Assembly: GCA_026995045.1 (NCBI GenBank)
Contig: JALWPK010000187.1
Span: 1-54,930 of the forward strand
Length of the DNA: 54,930 nt
Reading direction: 5' to 3'
Source of the DNA: Gammaproteobacteria bacterium
GTDB taxonomy: Bacteria > Pseudomonadota > Gammaproteobacteria > SZUA-229
Position numbers and translations under genes: made by a program. The notes below the pieces were generated by a model, which searched no databases, was not told where the DNA came from, and worked only from the letters and a program-made list of their open reading frames with translations. Positions 34,787-42,089 of this stretch are shown here, in pieces; position 1 is the first letter of the stretch; each line of letters opens with the position of its first letter.

Positions 34787-35041
34787 TTAATAATGATAAC
34801 GGCACTGAATAATGATGAGGTGCCTGTCTTGCACGGTATAAACCAGGCGGTGTTCATCGTCGATGCGGCGGGACCAGTAGCCGCTCAGGGTGTATTTCAG
34901 CGGCTCTGGCTTGCCAATGCCGGTAAATGGTTCCCGGCATATCGCCTTGATCAGCGTGTTGATTCGTTTAAGTACGCGTTTGTCCTGTTGTTGCCAGTAG
35001 AGGTAGTCTTCCCAGGCGTGTTCGTGAAAACTAATTTTCAT
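34787..35041 (-). CDS. yoeB: YoeB-family toxin (mRNA interferase)
   Basis: The 84-residue protein matches YoeB in length and sequence: an N-terminal FHEHAWEDYLYWQQQD, the GIGKPEPLKYTLSGYWSRRI core and the C-terminal HRLVY...IIQCRYHY with the catalytic Glu, Arg, His and Tyr set. It would cleave mRNA in the ribosomal A site. Its start overlaps the yefM stop by 11 bases, the usual antitoxin-first order. Confidence 0.93.
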   Translation of the reverse strand: MKISFHEHAWEDYLYWQQQDKRVLKRINTLIKAICREPFTGIGKPEPLKYTLSGYWSRRIDDEHRLVYTVQDRHLIIIQCRYHY

Positions 35042-35291
35042 CCTCGATAATGTCTCTTTCCGTGATGCGGTTTTCCCTGACGTCATTCAGCGCCTGTAGC
35101 AGGCGTTCGGCATTTTTCGGGCTGCGCATGAGGTAGGCGGTTTCTTCGTAGGCGTTGAAATCGTCCAGCGACATGAGCACCGCCGATTTCCCGCTCTGCC
35201 GGGTGATGATGACGGGCGCATGATCTTCGTTGACGCGATCAATCGTGCTGGCCAGGTTGTTGCGTGCTTTGGTGTATGAAATGGCGTCCAT
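35031..35291 (-). CDS. yefM: YefM-family antitoxin
   Basis: The 86-residue Phd/YefM protein has the N-terminal DNA-binding region MDAISYTKARNNLASTIDRV and a C-terminal acidic tail that neutralises YoeB. It binds operators with TGTACA cores, and a perfect 30-bp palindrome of that type lies just upstream. ATG 35291 follows a GAGGAGAAACC ribosome site. Confidence 0.93.
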   Translation of the reverse strand: MDAISYTKARNNLASTIDRVNEDHAPVIITRQSGKSAVLMSLDDFNAYEETAYLMRSPKNAERLLQALNDVRENRITERDIIEDEN

Positions 35292-35306
35292 AGGTTTCTC
35301 CTCTGT

Positions 35307-35336
35307 ACATATATTTGTACATGTACAAATATATGT
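35307..35336. promoter_or_regulatory. YefM-YoeB operator, perfect 30-bp palindrome
   Basis: The 30 bases form a perfect palindrome centred between 35321 and 35322, with two TGTACA cores at the centre. E. coli YefM-YoeB recognises TGTACA-cored palindromes. A TTGACA -35 hexamer on the minus strand (35334-35339) overlaps its outer edge and the stop codon of the upstream higA gene. Confidence 0.8.
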
Positions 35337-35689
35337 CAAGACAGAATTCGCTTGCGAATCGTTTTTGGCCGGGCGCAATCTGGTGGCGCGCTGGATGTTG
35401 GCCGGGGAGCGGCTTGTAGCGGTTGTATGCGATCCAGTTGCCCGCCAATCCTGTCGCGCGCCTGCTGGATATCGTGCTCGGCCTGCAAATGCATCCAGTA
35501 ACCGGCGCTGTTGCCAAATAGCGCCGCCAGCCTCACGGCGGTGTCCGCGGTAATGCCGCGCTTGCCCAGAATGATTTCGTTAATCCGTCTTGGCGGCACG
35601 CCAATCAGCCTGGCGAGCCGGTTCTGGCTCAGGCCTTGTGGGGCAAGATACTGTTCCAGCAAGGTTTTTCCGGGATGGGTGGCGGACAT
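35336..35689 (-). CDS. higA: HigA-family antitoxin without a partner toxin
   Basis: The 117-residue protein has the XRE-type HigA helix-turn-helix (SQNRLARLIGVPPRRINEII near residue 21) and the GNSAGYWMHLQAEHD segment characteristic of HigA. The C-terminal 30 residues are Pro/Arg-rich and unlike the family. No HigB reading frame lies beside it on either side, so it is an orphan antitoxin or a stand-alone regulator. ATG 35689 is preceded by a palindrome at 35700-35714. Its stop overlaps the yefM promoter. Confidence 0.85.
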   Translation of the reverse strand: MSATHPGKTLLEQYLAPQGLSQNRLARLIGVPPRRINEIILGKRGITADTAVRLAALFGNSAGYWMHLQAEHDIQQARDRIGGQLDRIQPLQAAPRPTSSAPPDCARPKTIRKRILS

Positions 35690-35699
35690 GGGGTAAATA

Positions 35700-35714
35700 T
35701 AACGAATATCGTTA
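35700..35714. promoter_or_regulatory. Candidate HigA operator
   Basis: TAACGA and TCGTTA form a perfect inverted repeat around ATA, 11 bases upstream of the higA ATG. HigA proteins autoregulate through such palindromes, so this is the likely site. Confidence 0.55.
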
Positions 35715-35757
35715 CATAACGCAAAACATTATACTTATTTGTTTTTCAGACTTGTCT

Positions 35758-35772
35758 TGACATGTCATGACA
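35758..35772 (+). promoter_or_regulatory. Operator of the RHH-Doc module
   Basis: Two overlapping palindromes, TGACATGTCA (35758-35767) and TGTCATGACA (35763-35772), cover a TTGACA -35 hexamer at 35757-35762. The placement 20 bases before the antitoxin start suggests autoregulation. Confidence 0.55.
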
Positions 35773-35791
35773 TTATGCCTAGTCTGATGCT

Positions 35792-36004
35792 ATGGCCACT
35801 ATAAAAATCAGCTCAAAAGTCGAGGAAGCTGTCTGGTTGGAGCTTAAGCAGATCGCCGCCGAATCCCACCAGAATATTTCGGGCGTGCTCACCGAGGCGA
35901 TTAGCGAATATTTGCAACGACGCCGGGTGCGTCCAGAGGTAGTGGATTACATGCGCGACTCCATCCGCGACAACGAAGAGCTGGGACGCCTGCTTGCCAA
36001 ATAG
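35792..36004 (+). CDS. Ribbon-helix-helix antitoxin of a Doc module
   Basis: The 70-residue protein has an N-terminal ribbon-helix-helix pattern (IKISSKVEEAVWLELKQIA then HQNISGVLTEAISEYL) and a short C-terminal tail with RDNEELGRLL that could bind the toxin. It is not a Phd homologue by eye, so the RHH-Doc pairing is a hybrid module. Its stop overlaps the toxin start. Confidence 0.8.
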   Translation: MATIKISSKVEEAVWLELKQIAAESHQNISGVLTEAISEYLQRRRVRPEVVDYMRDSIRDNEELGRLLAK

Positions 36005-36380
36005 GTTTGTGCTTTATCTGACGCTGGATGAGGTGCTGTATTTGCACGCCATGCTCATCGAGCGTTTCGGCGGTCCGCCAGGCGTGCGCGACATGGGGTT
36101 GCTGGAAAGCGCATTGTACCGCCCGCGCTCGGGCTACTACCGCGATCTGGTGGAAATGGCCGCCGCCCTGTTTGAATCATTAATCAACAATCATCCTTTT
36201 GTCGATGGCAACAAGCGCGTGGCGTTTTTTGCGACCGATATTTTTTTGCGCCTCAACGGTTATCGTTTTGAGGTTGAGCCGATCGCGGCGCACCGGTTTC
36301 TGATGCGGCTTTTTGAGAGCAGGCAGTGCGACTTGGCGCATCTGCGCCCGTGGATCGCGCAAAATATTGTCAGACTTTAG
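35994..36380 (+). CDS. doc: Doc-type toxin (Fic family)
   Basis: The 128-residue Fic-fold protein has the active-site motif HPFVDGNKRVAF near residue 65 and the N-terminal LTLDEVLYLHAMLIERFGG typical of Doc, which phosphorylates EF-Tu. TTG 35994 overlaps the antitoxin by 11 bases; GTG 36009 is an alternative start closer to the Doc consensus. Confidence 0.9.
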   Translation: MPNRFVLYLTLDEVLYLHAMLIERFGGPPGVRDMGLLESALYRPRSGYYRDLVEMAAALFESLINNHPFVDGNKRVAFFATDIFLRLNGYRFEVEPIAAHRFLMRLFESRQCDLAHLRPWIAQNIVRL

Positions 36381-36460
36381 TCGCCATGTCAGTGCGGGAT
36401 GATGCGCCGCTTGAGCATCGCATCCCGTTATTCACTATTCATTTTTCATTATGAATTTCC

Positions 36461-37699
36461 CTATATGGTCTGCCGCAACCCCTCCGGTTTCCACGCCGGA
36501 GCAATCACATTGGGCATGTCCGAGCGGTTGAGCAGGCGTGCCGGCGACAGGGTGAGCTGGCCGTAGCGGGTGTTGATGCTGTCCATGGCGTTGTTCAGGC
36601 GTTGTTTTTGTTTGCGCGCTTCGTCGTCGAGGGTGAACATATCCAGCTGCATGGCTTCGGGTTGCGGGTCGAGCGCGGTGACCTGAATCTGGCGAACGCC
36701 TTCGCCGCGCCAGTGAGTGGCGATAACCTGTTTGCCTAGGCGGAACAGTTTGCGGTGGTCGTTGCTGAACGTGTCCAGCCACGCCTTGGCGCCAAGCCAG
36801 CCGGTTTCGCTTTTCAGCGCCACCCAGTAGGTGCGCGCTTCCATATGGTGCTTGCGCATGCGCGCGCCGACCTTGCTGCACATGTGTTGCAGGTAGGTGA
36901 GAATCACATCGCGCGAAGTGGTTCCGGGCGGCATCACCTTGCCGTGGCCGATGGATTTGGGCGCGGCGACATCGGGGTGCAACGGCTCGGGGTCTGCGCC
37001 CTGGCACATGTACCAGATGCGGCGGCCGAGGTTGCCAAAGCGCCGCGCCAGCACGCTGATGGGCAGGGTTTCCATGTCGCCGCAATAGCGCACGCCGTGT
37101 TGCGCCAGAAAGCCGCCGATGCCGCCAGCGATGCCGCACAACGTGGTGACCGGCACATGGCGCAGGCGTTCGCGCGCCCGCCAGGGCGGGATCACGCTGA
37201 AGCCGTCGGGTTTGTTGAGTTTGGCGGCGTATTTGGCGGTGGTTTTGTCGCCGCTTAAACCCAGCGAACAGCGCAGGCCGGAGGCTTCATACACGGCGCG
37301 CTTGAGCAGCCGCGCCGCCCGCACCGGCGAGCCATACAGTTTCTGGCAGGGGGTGATGTCGACAAAGGCCTCGTCCACCGAAAACACTTCCATATCCGGA
37401 CACACGTTTTCGATGGCGCGCATGATGTTGCTGGACACATGCGCATACACCTCCGGCCGCGCCGGGCGCTGAATCAGTTGCGGGCAGAGTTTTTTCGCCT
37501 GGCGCAGATGCATGCCGGTTTTGACGCCACAGGCGCGCGCTTCGTAGGAACTGGTAATCACGCAACTGCCGCGCAGGCCGTTGGTAATGGCAATCGGCTT
37601 GCCGGCCAGTTCGGGAAAATCGCGCTGGTCGACCGAGGCGAAAAACGCGTTCATGTCGATCAGCGCGATGGCGCGCGGCCACGGGGATTTGTCCGTCAT
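36461..37699 (-). CDS. Y-family DNA polymerase (DinB/UmuC-like)
   Basis: The 412-residue polymerase has the Y-family catalytic motifs: IDMNAFFASVDQ near residue 14, SVDEAFVDIT near 107 and SSYEARACGVKTGM near 50. The finger, thumb and little-finger regions follow. The C-terminal QLDMFTL near 352 matches the beta-clamp binding box, so it can work at the replisome. It would bypass lesions after SOS induction. It lies downstream of lexA with 186 bases between, on the same strand. It is not a UmuDC pair and no imuA is seen. Confidence 0.9.
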   Translation of the reverse strand: MTDKSPWPRAIALIDMNAFFASVDQRDFPELAGKPIAITNGLRGSCVITSSYEARACGVKTGMHLRQAKKLCPQLIQRPARPEVYAHVSSNIMRAIENVCPDMEVFSVDEAFVDITPCQKLYGSPVRAARLLKRAVYEASGLRCSLGLSGDKTTAKYAAKLNKPDGFSVIPPWRARERLRHVPVTTLCGIAGGIGGFLAQHGVRYCGDMETLPISVLARRFGNLGRRIWYMCQGADPEPLHPDVAAPKSIGHGKVMPPGTTSRDVILTYLQHMCSKVGARMRKHHMEARTYWVALKSETGWLGAKAWLDTFSNDHRKLFRLGKQVIATHWRGEGVRQIQVTALDPQPEAMQLDMFTLDDEARKQKQRLNNAMDSINTRYGQLTLSPARLLNRSDMPNVIAPAWKPEGLRQTI

Positions 37700-37885
37700 G
37701 TTGCAGGCGGCGCATCAAGCGGCGCGGCTCAGCGGTAACCTGGCCGGATGAACACCGCGCTGCGGATGGCGGGCAGCGATTCGCCCAGCTGTCGCAGCAG
37801 GCGCGTCACCGTGCGCGGCGCCGCGCAGCGTTTGGGGAAAACCACAAACAGGCCGCGGCCGCGCCCCCGTGGTGAAAAAACATAT

Positions 37886-38488
37886 TTAGTACTTGCGTAG
37901 TTGTCCAATGAGCACCCCCTGGATACGTATGCGTTCAGATTCAAAGATCATGGGCTCCATCTCGGAGTTGGCCGGTATCAGTTTGATGTATTTGCCATCG
38001 CGGCTGCGCTGAAAGCGTTTCAGCGTGGTTTCGCTTTCGTCGATCAGCGCCACCACAATATCGCCATTTTTTGCGGTTTCGCTGAAACGCACGATGGCGG
38101 TGTCGCCGTCCAGAATGCCGGCCTCGATCATCGAGTCGCCGCGCACTTGAATGGCGTAATGGTTGCCGCCGAAAAAATCGGTCAGGTCGAGATCGTCCTG
38201 CCCCGGTATCGCCTCAATCGGTTTGCCGGCGGCGATGCGTCCGAGCATGGGCAGGGTCGATTCCGGCCGGTAGGGATTGGTTTTCAGCAGGCGAATGCCG
38301 CGGTGCTCGCCGCGGCTGGCGTCGAGATAGCCGGCGTCGCGCAGCGCCTGCACATAACGGTGCGCCACGCCGCGCGAGCGGATGCCGATGCCGTCGGCGA
38401 TTTCCTGCAGCTTTGGCGGCACGGTATGGATGGCGATATAGCGCTCGATAAAATCCAGCGCCTCGCGTTGTTTGTCGGTCAGCTCCAC
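37886..38488 (-). CDS. lexA: LexA repressor
   Basis: The 200-residue repressor has an N-terminal winged helix (KLQEIADGIGIRSRGVAHRY) and a C-terminal S24 peptidase domain. The cleavage site is Ala-Gly in IAAGKP near residue 85, Ser in RGDSMIEAG near 118 and Lys in TTLKRF near 156. RecA filaments trigger self-cleavage. An unusual palindrome of GTTCT half-sites lies upstream. The Y-polymerase follows. Confidence 0.95.
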   Translation of the reverse strand: MELTDKQREALDFIERYIAIHTVPPKLQEIADGIGIRSRGVAHRYVQALRDAGYLDASRGEHRGIRLLKTNPYRPESTLPMLGRIAAGKPIEAIPGQDDLDLTDFFGGNHYAIQVRGDSMIEAGILDGDTAIVRFSETAKNGDIVVALIDESETTLKRFQRSRDGKYIKLIPANSEMEPMIFESERIRIQGVLIGQLRKY

Positions 38489-38501
38489 GGCGTTTTACAA
38501 A

Positions 38502-38530
38502 TGTTCTCTATTTGTTCTCATTATAGAACA
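38502..38530 (-). promoter_or_regulatory. Candidate LexA box (non-E. coli type)
   Basis: TGTTCT (38513-38518) and AGAACA (38525-38530) form an inverted repeat with a 6-base spacer, and another TGTTCT copy sits at 38502-38507, in the lexA promoter region. It is not the CTGT-N8-ACAG box of enterobacteria. Autoregulation is inferred from position. Confidence 0.55.
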
Positions 38531-38584
38531 TTGTAAAGCGGTTGCCGGGCGCATTGCAAGCAGAGAGTGCGGGGGAGCGGGCGA

Positions 38585-39001
38585 TTATTCGCCGATGACG
38601 GTGACAATCACCCTGCGCTTGTGCGGCTGGGTGCGGTGCTCCCACAGATAAATACCTTGCCAGGTGCCAAGTTTGAGACGGCCTTTTTGCAAGGGCAGGG
38701 TGAGCGCATTCTGGGTGAGGATGGTGCGCACATGCGCCGGCATGTCGTCCGGGCCTTCGTCCTGATGCTTGAACATGGCGGCGCCGTCGGGAACCAGCTT
38801 GCGCATAAAGGTTTCCAGGTCGGTGCGCACGGTGGGGTCGGCGTTTTCGCACAGAATCAGCGAGGCGCTGGTGTGCTGGATGAAGATGTGCGCCACGCCG
38901 GAGCTGATGCCGGACTTGCCGACCGCCTGTTCGATTTGCTGGCTGATGTTATAGGTGTTGCGGCCGGTGGTGGAAAATTTCAGTTCTTGATGAAAAACCA
39001 T
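38585..39001 (-). CDS. yjbQ: YjbQ / UPF0047 family protein
   Basis: The 138-residue protein matches the YjbQ family, with the IFIQHTSASLILCENADPTVRTDLETF and GTWQGIYLWEHR stretches divided by an intact core. Members have weak thiamin-phosphate synthase activity in E. coli, and the physiological role is unclear. It lies 58 bases downstream of znuA on the same strand and 96 bases upstream of lexA, and might be read through from the Zur-controlled promoter. Confidence 0.9.
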   Translation of the reverse strand: MVFHQELKFSTTGRNTYNISQQIEQAVGKSGISSGVAHIFIQHTSASLILCENADPTVRTDLETFMRKLVPDGAAMFKHQDEGPDDMPAHVRTILTQNALTLPLQKGRLKLGTWQGIYLWEHRTQPHKRRVIVTVIGE

Positions 39002-39059
39002 GTGAACGTCCTGTTGGTGTTTGCTGAAAACAGAATGGCGTCGATTATGCCACGCCGGT

Positions 39060-39920
39060 CTATTGCAGGCACTGGTGAAAACCGCGGGCGGTCTGTTGCA
39101 TCAGGTCGAACCACAGGTTTTCGCCGGCGGCCAGCTCCGAGCCCAGAATATCGATTCGCTGCACGCGGGTTTTGCCGGTGAGCGGGAAGTTGTTGAGTAT
39201 GGCAGGTTTGTGGCGGCTGTCATACACAATGCAATTGGCGTGCTGCAGCTCAACCATGTGATGCAGTTTGCTCAGCTGACGCGCGCCCGACTGGCTGGCG
39301 TCGCTGTGTTTGATTGCGCCGGCAAGCTTCAGCCCGAAGCGATGCTCAAAATACTGGTAGGCGTCGTGAAAGGCGATGTAGTTTTTTTGCGGCAGCGCCA
39401 GACTGATTTCAATTTCAGCGGTTATCCCGGCGACGCGCGTCAGCGCATTGTCCAGGTTTTTTAAATAAAGCCGCCGGTTGGCCGGGTCGATGACGATCAG
39501 GGCGTCGGCAATCTGTTGCAGGATGAAGGCGGCATTGTCGGGCGACAGCCAGACATGCGGATCCAGCTGGTCCGACTCGCCATGCGCATGCAAACGCGCC
39601 GCCAGTTTCACCGGCAAGGCGGTTTGCAGAAGCGTCAGCTTGCGCGCTTTCGATGACTGTATCGCCTTGCCGAGGCCGGCTTCCAGTTGCGGGCCAACCC
39701 AGACAATCAAATCCGCCTTGGCGATCAACCGACGCTGTGACGGGCGCAGGCTGAAATGATGCGGGTCGGTGGCGCTGTTCAGCAACAGGGCGGGTTGGGC
39801 GACGCCGTGAGTAATGCTCGCCGCCAGTGAATGCAGCGGCTTGATGCTGACGGCGACTTGCGGCGCGGCGTGAGACAGGCCGGCGACAACAGAAAACAGT
39901 ATGGCAATCAACAGGCGCAT
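39060..39920 (-). CDS. znuA: Zinc ABC transporter substrate-binding protein ZnuA
   Basis: The 286-residue periplasmic protein has a signal peptide ending SHAAP. Metal ligands typical of cluster-9 binding proteins are present: the DPHHFSLRPSQ motif near residue 51, the LDPHVWLSP motif near 118 and the FHDAYQYFEHRFG motif near 183. The His-rich loop is short (HAHGESDQ). ATG 39920 is the start that gives the signal peptide. It is divergent from zur, with the Zur box between them. Confidence 0.92.
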   Translation of the reverse strand: MRLLIAILFSVVAGLSHAAPQVAVSIKPLHSLAASITHGVAQPALLLNSATDPHHFSLRPSQRRLIAKADLIVWVGPQLEAGLGKAIQSSKARKLTLLQTALPVKLAARLHAHGESDQLDPHVWLSPDNAAFILQQIADALIVIDPANRRLYLKNLDNALTRVAGITAEIEISLALPQKNYIAFHDAYQYFEHRFGLKLAGAIKHSDASQSGARQLSKLHHMVELQHANCIVYDSRHKPAILNNFPLTGKTRVQRIDILGSELAAGENLWFDLMQQTARGFHQCLQ

Positions 39921-39951
39921 GATGGGTGAGGGCGGGTTGCAAAAAAATGTT

Positions 39952-39968
39952 ATGTTATAATATAACAT
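39952..39968. promoter_or_regulatory. Zur box
   Basis: The perfect 17-bp palindrome ATGTTATA-A-TATAACAT lies between the divergent znuA and zur genes. It matches the gammaproteobacterial Zur consensus (GTTATA-n-TATAAC core), so both transcripts should be repressed by zinc-loaded Zur. Confidence 0.85.
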
Positions 39969-39993
39969 TATTAGCCCGTGCACGAGCCTGAAC

Positions 39994-40509
39994 ATGAAAC
40001 CTTCCTGCCAGCACCACAGCTCGCCAAGTTGCGCCGCGCCGTCGTCACAACAGGTGGACGATTTCCTGGCGCAGGCCGAGCAATTATGCGCGCAGCGCAA
40101 GCAGCGTTTTACCGAACTGCGCCGCACCGTACTGGAGCTGGTGTGTCAGTATGACCAGCCGGTGGGCGCCTATGCGCTGCTGGATGACTTGCGCGACATG
40201 GGGCGCTCCGCCGCGCCGCCAACCGTGTACCGCGCGCTGAATTTTTTGCAGCAGCAGGGGCTGGTGCATCGCCTCGCCAACGACAATACCTACATCGCCT
40301 GCGCCCACCCGCAGCAGCGACATGCCGGCCTGTTTCTGGTGTGCCGCGCCTGTGGCGGCGCGCAGGAAGTGCACACCCGTCAGGTGGATAACGCCATTGC
40401 GCGCCAGGCGCGGCCGTTTGATTTTCAGGTGGAAAAAGCATCGGTGGAAGTGATTGGCCTGTGCGCCGGTTGCGCAGCCTCTGATAGCGGGAGCGGCGCC
40501 CGTGACTGA
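39994..40509 (+). CDS. zur: Zinc uptake regulator Zur (Fur family)
   Basis: The 171-residue Fur-family repressor has a helix-turn-helix (SAAPPTVYRALNFLQQQGLVHRL near residue 70-92), the structural-zinc cysteines CRAC near 115 and CAGC near 157, and a Cys/His-containing N-terminus. It senses intracellular zinc. The stop overlaps znuC by eight bases, so the regulator is part of the zinc uptake operon. Its control site lies 26 bases upstream. Confidence 0.92.
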   Translation: MKPSCQHHSSPSCAAPSSQQVDDFLAQAEQLCAQRKQRFTELRRTVLELVCQYDQPVGAYALLDDLRDMGRSAAPPTVYRALNFLQQQGLVHRLANDNTYIACAHPQQRHAGLFLVCRACGGAQEVHTRQVDNAIARQARPFDFQVEKASVEVIGLCAGCAASDSGSGARD

Positions 40510-41278
40510 CAGCGTGCTGCGCGCCGAAAACCTGTGCTATGTGAAAAAGGGCAAACACATTCTGCAGAATGTGAACATGGTTTTGCGCGAGTCAGAAATC
40601 GCCACCCTGATCGGGCCGAACGGCGCAGGCAAGACCACGCTGGTGCGGCTGCTGCTGGGGCTGGAGACGCCCACATCCGGCAGTATCATCCGCCAGCCGG
40701 GTTTGCGCATTGGCTATGTGCCGCAAAAAGTGGCGATACCCAACGCCTTGCCGCTTCGCGTCAGGGATTTTCTGGCGCTCAGCGGCATTACCGACAAAAA
40801 GCGTATTGCGGCAGTGTTGCGGGAAATGGATGTCGACAGCCTGAGCGAACAGGCGGTGCAACAGATTTCAGGCGGCGAGTTTCAGCGCGTGATGCTGGCG
40901 CGCGCGCTGTTGAACGAACCACAATTGCTGATTCTGGACGAGCCGGCGCAGGGGCTGGATGTAATTGGCCAGCAGGCGTTGTACGAAAAAATCTCGACTA
41001 TCCGCGACCGGCATCACTGCGCGGTGCTGATGGTGTCACACGACCTGCATCTGGTGATGGCGGCGACCGATCAGGTGATTTGCCTGAACACGCATGTCTG
41101 CTGCACCGGGCACCCGGACGACATCAGCGCGCACCCGGAATACCTCAAGCTGTTCGGCGATGCGCTCGACGGCCTGGCGGTGTACGCGCATCATCACGAT
41201 CACGAGCACGATGTGCATGGCAATATTGTGAAAGCCGATGGCGGCCATATTGCGCACGAGGACTGCCGCCATGACTGA
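40502..41278 (+). CDS. znuC: Zinc ABC transporter ATPase ZnuC
   Basis: The 258-residue ATPase has Walker A GPNGAGKTT near residue 37, the signature QISGGEFQRVMLA near 123, Walker B LLILDEPAQGL and the switch His in VSHDLHLV. The C-terminus is His-rich (HHHDHEHD near 224), as in other ZnuC proteins, and may buffer or sense zinc. GTG 40502 overlaps zur, and znuB overlaps its end by eight bases. Confidence 0.93.
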   Translation: MTDSVLRAENLCYVKKGKHILQNVNMVLRESEIATLIGPNGAGKTTLVRLLLGLETPTSGSIIRQPGLRIGYVPQKVAIPNALPLRVRDFLALSGITDKKRIAAVLREMDVDSLSEQAVQQISGGEFQRVMLARALLNEPQLLILDEPAQGLDVIGQQALYEKISTIRDRHHCAVLMVSHDLHLVMAATDQVICLNTHVCCTGHPDDISAHPEYLKLFGDALDGLAVYAHHHDHEHDVHGNIVKADGGHIAHEDCRHD

Positions 41279-42083
41279 CAGTTTTGTATTTGATGATTTT
41301 GTGGTCACCGCCTTGCTTGCCGGCATCGGCGTGGCGCTGGCGGCCGGACCGCTGGGTTGTGTGGTGGTGTGGCGGCGCATGGCCTATTTTGGCGACACCC
41401 TGGCGCATGCAGCGCTGCTGGGCGTGGTGCTGGCGTTGTCGATGCAATGGCTGCCCGTAATCGGTGTGGTGGTGACAGGCGTGACGGTGACATCGCTTTT
41501 GTTCCTGCTGGAGCGCAACCGCGAGCTGTCGACCGATACCCTGCTCGGTATTCTGTCGCACAGCGCATTGGCTATTGGCATGCTGGCGATTGCGTTGTTG
41601 CAGTCGCGCTTGCCAACGATTGATGTGATGACGATTCTGTTTGGCGACATTCTGGCGGTAAGCCAGTCGGAATTGTGGACGCTGCTGACCGGCGCGCTGG
41701 TGGTGCTGGTGATATTCGGCGGTCTGTGGCGCAAGCTGGTGTCGTTGTCATGCAATGAAGATCTGGCGCGCGTCGATGGCGTTGCGGTTGCGCGCGTCAA
41801 ATATATCTTCATGCTGCTGCTGGCGGTGGTGATTGCCTTCGCCATCAAGGTGGTGGGCGTGTTGCTGATTACCGCCCTGCTGATTGTGCCGGCCGCCTGC
41901 GCGCGTCTGTTTTCACGCTCGCCGCAACAGATGATGCTGCTCGCCACCCTGTTTGCCGTGCTGTCAGTATTGCTGGGTTTTGGCGCATCGCTGCAATGGG
42001 ATTTGCCAACCGGGCCGGCCATTGTTGCAGCGGCCGCCTTGCTGTTTACTGTTAGTCGTCTGTTACAGCGTGAAGTTGTCTAG
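41271..42083 (+). CDS. znuB: Zinc ABC transporter permease ZnuB
   Basis: The 270-residue permease has about seven or eight membrane helices and the ABC-3 family sequence AAGPLGCVVVWRRMAYFGDTLAHAA near residues 24-48, divided here by charged loops. The motif FGDILAVSQSELW lies near 127, and the C-terminal helix set follows. It forms the membrane channel of the ZnuABC zinc importer. Its stop lies six bases from the convergent TPR-barrel gene. Confidence 0.93.
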   Translation: MTDSFVFDDFVVTALLAGIGVALAAGPLGCVVVWRRMAYFGDTLAHAALLGVVLALSMQWLPVIGVVVTGVTVTSLLFLLERNRELSTDTLLGILSHSALAIGMLAIALLQSRLPTIDVMTILFGDILAVSQSELWTLLTGALVVLVIFGGLWRKLVSLSCNEDLARVDGVAVARVKYIFMLLLAVVIAFAIKVVGVLLITALLIVPAACARLFSRSPQQMMLLATLFAVLSVLLGFGASLQWDLPTGPAIVAAAALLFTVSRLLQREVV

Positions 42084-42089
42084 GGCCTG

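Noticed and set aside
37729..37944. A 71-residue frame between lexA and the Y-polymerase with a basic N-terminus and RTVTRLLRQLGESLP
   Set aside because: It needs a TTG start inside lexA, has no ribosome site and no recognisable family. It might be a decayed SulA-type gene, but I cannot support it as a gene.
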